From positions 1 through 8,232 of the forward strand of contig JAICMB010000128.1 of assembly GCA_025929455.1 (NCBI GenBank): DNA of 8,232 nt. Reading direction: 5' to 3'. The translations under genes were made by a program, and so were the position numbers. Below the pieces are notes generated by a model that did no database searches, was not told the origin of the DNA, and saw nothing but the letters and a program-made list of their open reading frames with translations. Within the stretch, counting starts at the first letter, position 1. Every line of letters begins with the position of its first letter. This DNA is from Bryobacteraceae bacterium (GTDB lineage: Bacteria; Acidobacteriota; Terriglobia; Bryobacterales; Bryobacteraceae). Of this stretch, positions 1 to 6,080 are shown piece after piece.

Positions 1-508
1 GCGAATCGGGATCGTCGCCGAGGACCTCTGCGATGCGCGAGGACAATTCGCCGGGTGTGCGCAGCGCGACGACCACATCGCGGCTTTCCACGGCACCGGC
101 AAACGCGGGAGCGTCCGCGAGCGGCAGGCTATCGACGGGCGCGCCGGAAGCCACGCCGCGGGAAGCGCGCAGGCGCAGATTTTCGTTCGAGATGAGGAAG
201 AGCGCGGCACGCTCCGAAAAAGCGTTGGTAGCTTCGAGTAGCGCGCGGGCCCACTGCTCCTCGGATTCAAAGTTACGAAGTCGGCGCAGTGAGCGATTCA
301 GACGCGCGGTAACGCGGCGCGCGGACTGCGTTTCGGAGGTGCGGGCGAGGGTGTCTTCGAGGCGCGCGCGAAGGGCTGCAAAACGCTCGTCGAGGATGCG
401 CGCGATCTGGTCGCGAGCGAGAAACTGCGCATCTTGGCAGAGTGCTGCGATGTTCGCCGCGGGCGCGTTCCCTTGCGTAGGATCGGCCGCGGCGGGAGAG
501 TTCGCCAT
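1..508 (-). CDS. Partial coiled-coil protein, possible GAF-like sensor domain (N-terminal 169 residues)
   Basis: An open minus-strand frame starts at ATG 508 (MANSPAAADP) and runs off the left edge after 169 codons without a stop. Residues 1-20 are Ala/Pro-rich and look disordered. Residues about 27-78 are rich in Leu, Arg and Glu with heptad-like spacing and probably form a helix or coiled coil. From about residue 84 the pattern (EQWARALLEATNAFSERAAL, then FLISNENLRLRASRG) resembles the start of a GAF-type small-molecule sensing fold, ending here in a stretch containing DVVVAL. There is no signal peptide, so it is probably cytoplasmic. The GAF reading is an inference from secondary-structure pattern only, because the rest of the domain lies outside the window. 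No Shine-Dalgarno sequence precedes the ATG; a TACAAT element sits 14 bases upstream. The plus-strand frame over the same DNA encodes an Arg-rich, low-complexity product typical of a GC shadow. Confidence 0.75.
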   Translation of the reverse strand, partial: MANSPAAADPTQGNAPAANIAALCQDAQFLARDQIARILDERFAALRARLEDTLARTSETQSARRVTARLNRSLRRLRNFESEEQWARALLEATNAFSERAALFLISNENLRLRASRGVASGAPVDSLPLADAPAFAGAVESRDVVVALRTPGELSSRIAEVLGDDPDS

Positions 509-522
509 GCGGGGTTGCTTTG

Positions 523-528
523 ATTGTA
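523..528 (-). promoter_or_regulatory. Possible -10 element for the partial gene at 508
   Basis: TACAAT on the minus strand matches the sigma70 -10 consensus at 5 of 6 positions. It ends 14 bases before ATG 508, so transcription would begin within about 8 bases of the start codon. That would give an almost leaderless mRNA, consistent with the missing Shine-Dalgarno sequence. The best -35 candidate, TCGCAA with an 18-base spacer, matches only 3 of 6 positions. Confidence 0.35.
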
Positions 529-600
529 GCGCCCTGCATGCGCAAATTGCGACTGTTTGCGTGTACGGACGACGCTGCGCGAATCGTGCGCCAGCGCGCG

Positions 601-622
601 CGGCGGGTGTGGGCACCCGCCG
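601..622. repeat. Perfect 9-bp palindrome in intergenic DNA
   Basis: CGGCGGGTG (601-609) and CACCCGCCG (614-622) are exact inverted repeats around a 4-base loop TGGG. It lies between the peroxiredoxin stop (700) and the start of the next minus-strand gene (508). On the minus strand, the direction of both flanking genes, it is followed by GC-rich sequence and not a T-run, so it is not a canonical intrinsic terminator. It could still stabilise or end the upstream mRNA, or be part of a dispersed palindrome family. Confidence 0.6.
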
Positions 623-630
623 TTGGTTTG

Positions 631-644
631 GACGCCTGCCCCAC
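631..644 (-). repeat. GTGGGGCAGGCGTC intergenic repeat fragment
   Basis: On the minus strand this reads GTGGGGCAGGCGTC. It shares the GTGGGGC head of the repeats at 666-694 and 2221-2253 but not their body. It may be a related or degenerate member of the same intergenic family. It is too short to be sure on its own. Confidence 0.3.
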
Positions 645-665
645 GTGGAATCTGCGCGCGACACG

Positions 666-694
666 GAGGCAGCCAGCAAGACTGGCCGCCCCAC
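666..694 (-). repeat. Intergenic palindromic repeat, copy 1 (GTGGGGCGGCC type)
   Basis: On the minus strand it begins GTGGGGCGGCCAGTC and folds into GCCAG (686-682), loop TCTTG, CTGGC (676-672). It begins 6 bases downstream of the peroxiredoxin stop. A second copy in the same orientation is at 2221-2253, sharing GTGGGGCGGCC, then R-GTC, with a hairpin in the same place but different loop length. The compensated stem (CCAG/CTGG here, CCGG/CCGG there) suggests that structure is conserved. Confidence 0.5.
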
Positions 695-699
695 CCGCG

Positions 700-1164
700 T
701 TAAAGGGTGGCGAGGATTTGCGCGGCGTGGCCGGCGGGCTTCACTTTTTCGAAGATGTGCTCGATACGGCCGTCGGCGCCGATCAGGAACGTGGTGCGCT
801 CCACGCCGAAGTACTTGCGGCCATACATACTTTTTTGTTTCCAGACGCCGTAGGCTTCGGCGGCGGCATGGTCGGTGTCGGCAACCAAGGTGAACGGCAG
901 GTCGTACTTGGCTTTGAATTTCGCTTGCGCCGCGGGATCGTCGGGCGAGGCGCCGACCACGACCGCGCCGTGTTTGTCGAGGGCTTTGGAGTTCTCACGG
1001 AACTCGATGGCTTCCGTCGTTCAGCCGGAGGTATCGGCCTTGGGGAAGAAATACAAAACGACGCGGCGGCCGCGCAAGGACGAGAGCGTGAACGGCTGGC
1101 CGGCATCATCGAGCGCGTGGATGTCGGGCGCGGGGTCGCCTTGTTTCAATGAATGTTCGGGCAT
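700..1164 (-). CDS. bcp: Bcp-family peroxiredoxin, predicted selenoprotein (in-frame UGA at the catalytic site)
   Basis: This is a thiol/selenol peroxidase of the Bcp (PrxQ) group, which reduces peroxides using a peroxidatic Cys or Sec. Read from ATG 1164 to TAA 700 it is 154 residues, the usual Bcp length. Landmarks are the thioredoxin-fold start (GDPAPDIHALDDAGQPFTLS), VVLYFFPKADTSG, then UGA as residue 48, TTEAIEFREN, GVWKQKSMYGRKYFGVERTTFLIGADG split around residues 106-132, and IEHIFEKVKP. The active-site pattern PxxxTxxC becomes P41, T45, Sec48; R123 in VERTTFLI is the likely conserved arginine. E. coli Bcp has TPGCT here with a resolving Cys five residues on. This protein has Ile53 at that place and no cysteine anywhere, so an external thiol must regenerate it. 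The frame is open on both sides of the UGA and conserved throughout. A SECIS-like hairpin follows (989-1005). The start lies 9 bases after the hydrolase stop with no clear ribosome site, suggesting coupled translation. No signal peptide, so cytoplasmic. A nonsense-mutated pseudogene is the alternative. Confidence 0.9.
989..1020 (-). promoter_or_regulatory. Predicted bacterial SECIS element for the selenoperoxiredoxin
   Basis: Directly after the in-frame UGA (1023-1021), the mRNA can form a perfect 6-bp stem GAGUUC (1005-1000) with GAACUC (994-989), closing a 5-base loop CGUGA (999-995). The G in loop position 2 is the 23rd base after the UGA. Known bacterial SECIS hairpins have a short loop with a G in its first two positions about 16-37 bases from the UGA; the E. 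coli fdhF loop also carries a GU step, as here. A possible lower helix (GC 1011-1010 with GC 984-983) would sit below an internal loop. An alternative hairpin, ACGGAA (1017-1012) with UUCCGU (1002-997), overlaps and excludes the first; its loop is too close to the UGA for a typical SECIS. Both arms lie in coding sequence. Confidence 0.8.
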
Positions 1165-1173
1165 TGTTTCATT

Positions 1174-2202
1174 CTATTGCGCAAGGAACGCCTGGACGGC
1201 CGGCACCATGCGGTCGCGTTCGCAGCCGGGCGCGAGATGGCCGCAATCGCCAGTCAATTGTAAGACGCGTGCGTGCGCGAGCGGAGCGAAACGCATCGCC
1301 GGCAGCGGGTTCACCATGTGATCCTGCACGGAAACGACCGCCAGCATGCGCGCCTTCACCTGCGCGGCGGCGCGCTCGAGCGAGCCTCCGAAATGACGCG
1401 CGACGTTGTCCGCCATCATGGCTTGCAATTGCCGGAGCCAGTTGTTCGCGTCGAAGCGCTCGGGTCCGTTCTGCTCCGTTTGCGCCAGGAAAGAGGCGAA
1501 GTCCTTGCGGGGCGTCTGCTCGGCGCGATACTTGGGCGTCGTGAGTGCGAACGCGTGGATGTCGGCGAGGGCGCGCAACGGAGGTTGCGAAGTGTAATTG
1601 CCGCCGTTCCAATCGCGGTCCTCTTCGATGGTGTGTTCTTCGCTGGTCCAGAGCAGCAGGTCGGTGGCGTCGAGTTGCGGCGAACCGACGATGGGAACGA
1701 GCCGGTCCATGAAGGTGGGATGCGCGACGGACCATTCGAACGTTTGCATGCCGCCCATGGAGATGCCCATGACGGCCCGGAGGTGTGTGAGATGGAGCGC
1801 GCGTGTGGCGAGCTGATACTCGGCTTCCACCATATCGCCGATGGTGAACTGCGGGAACCGCATGCGCGGTTGCGCGGTGCTGTTGGAGGGAGACGATGAC
1901 ACCCCGTCACCGATAGCGTCTACCGCGATCACGAACCAACGTTTCGTGTCGGCGAGATTGCCGGGGCCGATCCAATCTGCAAGCCCCTTCGTCGTGCCGG
2001 TGAACCATGTCGGGAACAGGACGGAGTTCGAGCGGGCAGCGTTGAGTTTTCCGTACGTGCGATAGCCGAGTTTGAGGTCGCGGATGACGGCGCCCTGCTC
2101 GGTTTTGAAATTACCGAGGGAGGCGAATTGTTGGGCGCCGTCTTGGGGGAAGGCGGGGGCGATGATCGCGACAGATAGCAGAACGGCGGTGACCAGGCGC
2201 AT
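1174..2202 (-). CDS. Exported alpha/beta hydrolase of the MetX (homoserine acetyltransferase-like) type
   Basis: The product is 342 residues from ATG 2202. It opens with a signal peptide (MRLVTAVLLSVAIIAPAFPQ, cleavage around residue 18-21), so it acts outside the cytoplasm. The mature part is an alpha/beta hydrolase: LGYRTYGKLNAARSNSVLF near residue 45, the nucleophile elbow GISMGG with Ser148, a helical lid region around 178-270, Asp294 in SVQDHMVNP and His322 in GDCGHLAPGCE. The order and spacing match the MetX family, including the N-terminal GxxxYG segment and the post-elbow EW/HP pattern. True MetX enzymes are cytoplasmic and usually have GGSMGG, so methionine synthesis is unlikely; an esterase or acyltransferase on an unknown extracytoplasmic substrate fits better. 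An in-frame GTG at 2253 would put 17 polar and irregular residues before the signal peptide and overlap a repeat, so ATG 2202 is preferred. No Shine-Dalgarno; TACAGT (2215-2210) is a weak -10 candidate. It is the first gene of a unit with the selenoperoxiredoxin. Confidence 0.88.
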   Translation of the reverse strand: MRLVTAVLLSVAIIAPAFPQDGAQQFASLGNFKTEQGAVIRDLKLGYRTYGKLNAARSNSVLFPTWFTGTTKGLADWIGPGNLADTKRWFVIAVDAIGDGVSSSPSNSTAQPRMRFPQFTIGDMVEAEYQLATRALHLTHLRAVMGISMGGMQTFEWSVAHPTFMDRLVPIVGSPQLDATDLLLWTSEEHTIEEDRDWNGGNYTSQPPLRALADIHAFALTTPKYRAEQTPRKDFASFLAQTEQNGPERFDANNWLRQLQAMMADNVARHFGGSLERAAAQVKARMLAVVSVQDHMVNPLPAMRFAPLAHARVLQLTGDCGHLAPGCERDRMVPAVQAFLAQ

Positions 2203-2220
2203 CGGAAACACTGTAGCAAT

Positions 2221-2253
2221 GGACAGCCGGCATAAAGCGACCGGCCGCCCCAC
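2221..2253 (-). repeat. Intergenic palindromic repeat, copy 2 (GTGGGGCGGCC type)
   Basis: On the minus strand it begins GTGGGGCGGCCGGTC and folds into GCCGG (2245-2241), a 10-base loop, and CCGGC (2230-2226). It shares its first 11 bases exactly with copy 1 (666-694), is in the same orientation, and lies in the 78-base divergent promoter region between the hydrolase and the M1 peptidase. Confidence 0.5.
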
Positions 2254-2274
2254 TGGTTCCTAAGACACTAAACT

Positions 2275-2280
2275 GGAGGG
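2275..2280 (+). promoter_or_regulatory. Ribosome binding site that questions the M1 peptidase start
   Basis: GGAGGG is a strong Shine-Dalgarno sequence, but it abuts GTG 2281 with no spacer. The next codon, TTG 2284, has a spacing of about 4 bases and may be the true start. Either choice leaves the signal peptide intact. Confidence 0.6.
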
Positions 2281-4650
2281 GTGTTGCGATGGTGGTTGGC
2301 GTTTGCGGTGCTGGCATGCGGAGGCGCGCATGCCGCCGTTAGCGCCGCGGCGGTCGGGACGGCGGTGGCGCATATGGAGTTGGATGCCGGCGAGTGCTAC
2401 CGCGTTCTGGATCTGAACTTCGCCAAGCAGGACGCACACATTTACTTCACCAGCGGGTGGCTGGTATTTGCGAAGCCGATCAACGGCATTACGCCGGGAG
2501 CGGTTTTTTCGACAGATATTGAGGCGGGCGACGGTGAACTGCTGTTAATGCCACCAACGCGCTCCGAGCGCATGTCGCTCGCCAAGTTCACGCACATGCC
2601 GAATCTGGAAGAGCACTTCCGCACGGCGGTGATGGCGTTCACCGACGATACTGCGGCGCAATTACGCGCGGTCCTGGAGCGGAGGGCGGCGCGCAAGAAC
2701 CCCGATATGGGAGCGGCGCTGGCCGAGAAATGGACGCCGGTGCTGCAGAATATCGGCAACAGTTTTCAGGTGCGGCTGACGGGGGATCTGTTGTCAGCCG
2801 ATCGCGCGAATGGACTGTTTTACGCGGGCATGGCGGGAAAGACGCTCGGGAATTTCGATTTACTGTACGATCCGCGCACGACCGACCAGGTGGTGCTGGG
2901 TCAGATCACGGAGGCGGGGGCGCACACGGGCTTCGATGTGTGGACCGAGTTTCCGGGGCGCGCGGCGCGGCAGGATCGCGCACTCGCGCCGCAACCGGCG
3001 TTTTCGCTTTCCGACTATCAAATTGAGGCGGAAATCAAACCGGATTTCACCGTCGAGGCGCACACGCGCGTGAAGCTGCATTGCCGCGACAACTGCGGTC
3101 CCGCGATTCGATTGTTGATCACGCATGCAATGGACGTGAGCGGCGCCAAGCTGGACGGGCGCGCGGCGGAGGTGTTTGAGCGCGAGTCGCTGCGGTCGAA
3201 CTTGATTCGCGACGACGGCAACGGCGAGTTTCTGGTGGTGAGTCCGGAACCGCTGGCGGCGGGCAGCGATCACGTGCTCGAGATCGAGCATGCGGGCAAG
3301 GTGATTTTAAAGGGCGCGAACGATGTGTTCTTTGTCGGCGCGCGGGGGACATGGTATCCACGGGCGTCGCACGATTTTACGAGATATGAGCTGACGTTCC
3401 GGTATCCCGCGGACCTTTCCGTCGTTGCGACGGGCGTGCGCGCCACGGACCGTACGGAGGGCTATGAGCGCATCACGAAATGGCGGACGCCGGAGCCGAT
3501 TCGCTTCGCGGGATTTAATTTGGGGCGGTATCAGACCGTGGCGCTCGATCGCGGCGGCTATCACATCGAAGTGTGCGCGAATCGCGGCATGTTGCCGCGT
3601 CCGCCCGCGCCTCCGATGCTGCTGCCCGTGGCCCCGCCGGTATACCGGCACAAGGATGAACATCCGCTGCTGCCTGTGCCGCTAGCGCCGCTGAATCCGG
3701 CGGCGCGTATGCGGGATATCGCCGCGCACGTATCGGACGCGCTGGAGTTTTATGCCTCGCTGTTCGGGCCGGCGCCGATCCAGAAGCTGACGGTCGCTCC
3801 GATACCGGGGAGTTTCGGGCAGAGTTTCCCGGGGCTGGTGTATTTATCGACGTTGTCGTATATGAATAAGGCGGACCGGCCGGCGCCGGCGCGCGGGCAG
3901 TATCAGGACACGTTCTTTTCAGAGGTGCTGGATGCGCATGAAGTGGCGCATCAATGGTGGGGAAACCTGATGGCGCCGGCATCGTATCACGATGAATGGA
4001 TTTCGGAGGGGCTGGCGGATTACTCGGCGCTGATGTATTTGGAGAAGCGCAAGGGTGTGCAGGCGATGGACACGGTGCTGGACCGGTACCGGACGTCGCT
4101 GCTCGAAAAGACCACGGGCGGCGCGACGATCGAATCGGCGGGACCGATCGTATGGGGATTGCGGCTGCTGACGTCGGAGACGCCGGATGCCTGGCGGCGG
4201 ATCACGTATGAGAAGGGCGCGTGGATTTTTCACATGCTACGGCGGCGGCTCGGAGATGACAACTTCCGGGCGATGCTGCGCGAGATCTGCGAGCAGTACC
4301 GCTTCCGGCCGTTCGCGACGGCGGACTTGCTGCAGGTTGCGCGCAAGTATTCACGGGGAGCGGATCTAAACACGTTTTTCGACGCATGGGTGGAGGGTAC
4401 CGGGATTCCGGCGGTTTCTGTGACGTACGACGTGAAGCGCACGAAACTGAGCGGAACGGTGAAGGTGTCGGGCGTGGCGGACGATTTTTCCGCGCCCGTA
4501 CCGGTGGAGATCGCGCAGGGTGCTCACAGGCGCGTAATGTGGGTGCAGGCGGGCACCGACGGCGAAGATTTCGTAGCGGACGTGAAGCCGGGTGCGGCGG
4601 CGCATGCATTCGTGGACACGGCGGATGCTTTGATCACAGTCCGCAAATAA
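2281..4650 (+). CDS. Exported M1-family zinc metallopeptidase with extra N-terminal domain
   Basis: This is a 789-residue gluzincin peptidase. A signal peptide (MLRWWLAFAVLACGGAHA, cut after about residue 18) sends it out of the cytoplasm; C13 could also be read as a poor lipobox. Residues about 25-240 form a domain I do not recognise. The M1-like N-terminal beta domain begins near D245 (DYQIEAEIKPD). The catalytic region has the zinc site H553-E-x-x-H557 in HEVAHQWWG, with third ligand E576 after the standard 18-residue interval (SEGLADY), and the likely catalytic Tyr643 in YEKGAWIFHMLR. The GxMEN exopeptidase motif expected about 30-40 residues before HExxH is absent; residues 510-521 read GSFGQSFPGLVY there. 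A Pro-rich insertion spans about 437-470. The last roughly 90 residues (VTYDVKRTKLSGTVKV to the end) look like the Ig-like beta domain that follows many M1 catalytic domains. It is the first gene of a three-gene plus-strand unit. Aminopeptidase activity is likely by family but not certain without GxMEN. Confidence 0.9.
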   Translation: MLRWWLAFAVLACGGAHAAVSAAAVGTAVAHMELDAGECYRVLDLNFAKQDAHIYFTSGWLVFAKPINGITPGAVFSTDIEAGDGELLLMPPTRSERMSLAKFTHMPNLEEHFRTAVMAFTDDTAAQLRAVLERRAARKNPDMGAALAEKWTPVLQNIGNSFQVRLTGDLLSADRANGLFYAGMAGKTLGNFDLLYDPRTTDQVVLGQITEAGAHTGFDVWTEFPGRAARQDRALAPQPAFSLSDYQIEAEIKPDFTVEAHTRVKLHCRDNCGPAIRLLITHAMDVSGAKLDGRAAEVFERESLRSNLIRDDGNGEFLVVSPEPLAAGSDHVLEIEHAGKVILKGANDVFFVGARGTWYPRASHDFTRYELTFRYPADLSVVATGVRATDRTEGYERITKWRTPEPIRFAGFNLGRYQTVALDRGGYHIEVCANRGMLPRPPAPPMLLPVAPPVYRHKDEHPLLPVPLAPLNPAARMRDIAAHVSDALEFYASLFGPAPIQKLTVAPIPGSFGQSFPGLVYLSTLSYMNKADRPAPARGQYQDTFFSEVLDAHEVAHQWWGNLMAPASYHDEWISEGLADYSALMYLEKRKGVQAMDTVLDRYRTSLLEKTTGGATIESAGPIVWGLRLLTSETPDAWRRITYEKGAWIFHMLRRRLGDDNFRAMLREICEQYRFRPFATADLLQVARKYSRGADLNTFFDAWVEGTGIPAVSVTYDVKRTKLSGTVKVSGVADDFSAPVPVEIAQGAHRRVMWVQAGTDGEDFVADVKPGAAAHAFVDTADALITVRK

Positions 4651-4652
4651 CG

Positions 4653-6080
4653 ATGAGCCTTTTACTCGATCGCGGCGAGCGCGAACCGATGTGGCGCCAG
4701 GTCGCTGACATCGTAGAAAGCTACATAGCCGACGTACCCGGGCTACCCGTGACGCCGGAACTGGCGCCGGAGAAGATTCGCGCGCTGCTGACGGAGTGCG
4801 ATTTCGAGCGGCCAATGACGGCGGAAGACGCGGTGGCTTTCGCCGCAGACGCCTTGCGGCGGTATCAGACGCACACGCCGCATCCACGGTATTTCGGGCT
4901 GTTTAATCCGGCACCGGCTGCCGCTTCGGTCGCAGCGGATACGCTCGTCGCGGCGTTCAACCCGCAGATGGCGGCGTGGAGCCATAGCCCGTTCGCGGTG
5001 GAAGCGGAGCGGCATTTGATTCGCGCGTTCGGGGCGAAGTTCGGGTATGCGGAATGCGATGGCACGTTCTGCACGGCGGGCGCAGAGGCCAACCACACGG
5101 CACTGCTGGCCGCGCTTACGAACGCGTTCCCCGAGTATGGAACGGATGGCGTACGTGCGCTTGCGGCTCAACCGGTGTTTTATGTTTCCAGCGAAACCCA
5201 TCATTCGTTTTTGAAGGCAGCGCGGATTTCGGGCATCGGTACGGCGGCAGTGCGCACGGTAGAAGTGGACGATAAGCTCCGCATGCGCGCGGACGAACTT
5301 GCACGCGCCATCGAGCGTGACCGGCAAGCAGGATTCGCGCCTTTTCTCGTTGTGGGGACGGCAGGCACGACCAATGCGGGCGTGATCGATTCCCTGCGCG
5401 AACTCGCTGCGGTAGCGCGCGCGGAGGGGTTATGGTTTCATGCCGATGCGGCATGGGGTGGCGCGGCGGCGCTGGTTCCGGAGATGCGGTCCCTGCTGGA
5501 CGGCATCGAACAGGCGGATTCGATCACAGTCGACGCGCACAAGTGGATGAGCGTACCGATGGGCGCGGGCGTGTTCCTAACGCGTCATCGCGACATTCTC
5601 GATCGCACGTTTCGAACGGAGACGGCGTACATGCCGCGCGAGGCCGCCGGACTGGATGTAGCGGACCCGCACCTGCGGACCATACAATGGTCACGGCGCT
5701 TTACCGGACTAAAGGTATTGTTGCCGCTGCTGGTTGCCGGGTGGGACGGCTATGCCGCTACCCTACGGCATCAGACCGAAATGGGCAAAATGTTGCGCGA
5801 GTTACTGGAGCGTTCCGGTTGGACGATCGAGAACGATACACCGCTGCCGGTGGTGTGTTTTTCCGATCCCGCAGGCGCCAGCGCGCACGAGATCGCGATG
5901 CATGTCGTGGCAAGCGGTGCGGCGTGGATTTCGACAACGCTGGTACGAAATCGCCGTGTGCTGCGTGCTTGCGTCACGAATTACCGCACCGATGACACAG
6001 ACGTGCGCGCGTTGTGCGAGGCGTTGGAGAGCGCGCGGGATGTCCATCGGCACGCCGCGGGCGAGGCAGCATGCCGGTAA
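4653..6080 (+). CDS. PLP-dependent group II decarboxylase (aromatic amino acid / glutamate decarboxylase-like)
   Basis: The product is 475 residues with no signal peptide, so it is cytoplasmic. It belongs to fold-type I PLP enzymes of the group II decarboxylase family, which remove CO2 from an L-amino acid. Visible landmarks are the substrate-side segment HPRYFGLFNP (77-86), NPQMAAWSHSP (103-113), the phosphate-binding TAGAEANHTAL (141-151), the ring-stacking His184 in SSETHHSFLKAA, GTAGTTNAGVIDSL (235-248), Asp265 in FHADAAWGG, which pairs with the pyridine nitrogen, and Lys297 in VDAHKWMSVP, the Schiff-base lysine. All catalytic residues are present, so it should be active. The substrate cannot be read from sequence; an aromatic amino acid is the default guess. 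ATG 4653 lies 2 bases after the M1 stop and has no good Shine-Dalgarno, which suggests coupled translation. The frame continues upstream to 4386 inside the M1 gene, but that part is low-complexity and unlike the family. Confidence 0.9.
   Translation: MSLLLDRGEREPMWRQVADIVESYIADVPGLPVTPELAPEKIRALLTECDFERPMTAEDAVAFAADALRRYQTHTPHPRYFGLFNPAPAAASVAADTLVAAFNPQMAAWSHSPFAVEAERHLIRAFGAKFGYAECDGTFCTAGAEANHTALLAALTNAFPEYGTDGVRALAAQPVFYVSSETHHSFLKAARISGIGTAAVRTVEVDDKLRMRADELARAIERDRQAGFAPFLVVGTAGTTNAGVIDSLRELAAVARAEGLWFHADAAWGGAAALVPEMRSLLDGIEQADSITVDAHKWMSVPMGAGVFLTRHRDILDRTFRTETAYMPREAAGLDVADPHLRTIQWSRRFTGLKVLLPLLVAGWDGYAATLRHQTEMGKMLRELLERSGWTIENDTPLPVVCFSDPAGASAHEIAMHVVASGAAWISTTLVRNRRVLRACVTNYRTDDTDVRALCEALESARDVHRHAAGEAACR

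Noticed and set aside
601..622. Intrinsic terminator for the selenoperoxiredoxin unit
   Set aside because: The stem is perfect but no T-run follows in the direction of transcription.
33..893. Long plus-strand open frame over the left edge
   Set aside because: Its product is Arg/Ala-rich and low in complexity and it opposes two genes with recognisable or ordered protein; it is a GC shadow.
700..960. A separate 86-residue protein starting at 960
   Set aside because: It is the C-terminal half of Bcp. Alone it lacks the active site, and the continuous upstream frame encodes the missing half.
1021..1023. In-frame TGA as a nonsense mutation making the peroxiredoxin a pseudogene
   Set aside because: The stop sits exactly on the catalytic codon, no other lesion exists, and a SECIS-like hairpin follows. 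Sequencing error or mutation remains possible but is less likely.
1273..1899. Plus-strand open frame antisense to the hydrolase
   Set aside because: It mirrors the codon periodicity of the hydrolase gene and has no recognisable domain or ribosome site.
1174..2202. Genuine methionine-pathway homoserine O-acetyltransferase (metX)
   Set aside because: A clear signal peptide, the GISMGG elbow and the lack of methionine genes nearby argue against a cytoplasmic biosynthetic role.
2203..2253. Extended GTG start at 2253 for the alpha/beta hydrolase
   Set aside because: It would precede the signal peptide with 17 unlikely residues encoded by an intergenic repeat; ATG 2202 gives a normal signal peptide.
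4386..4652. Upstream extension of the decarboxylase frame
   Set aside because: It overlaps the conserved C-terminal domain of the M1 peptidase and encodes Gly/Arg-rich sequence unlike any decarboxylase.
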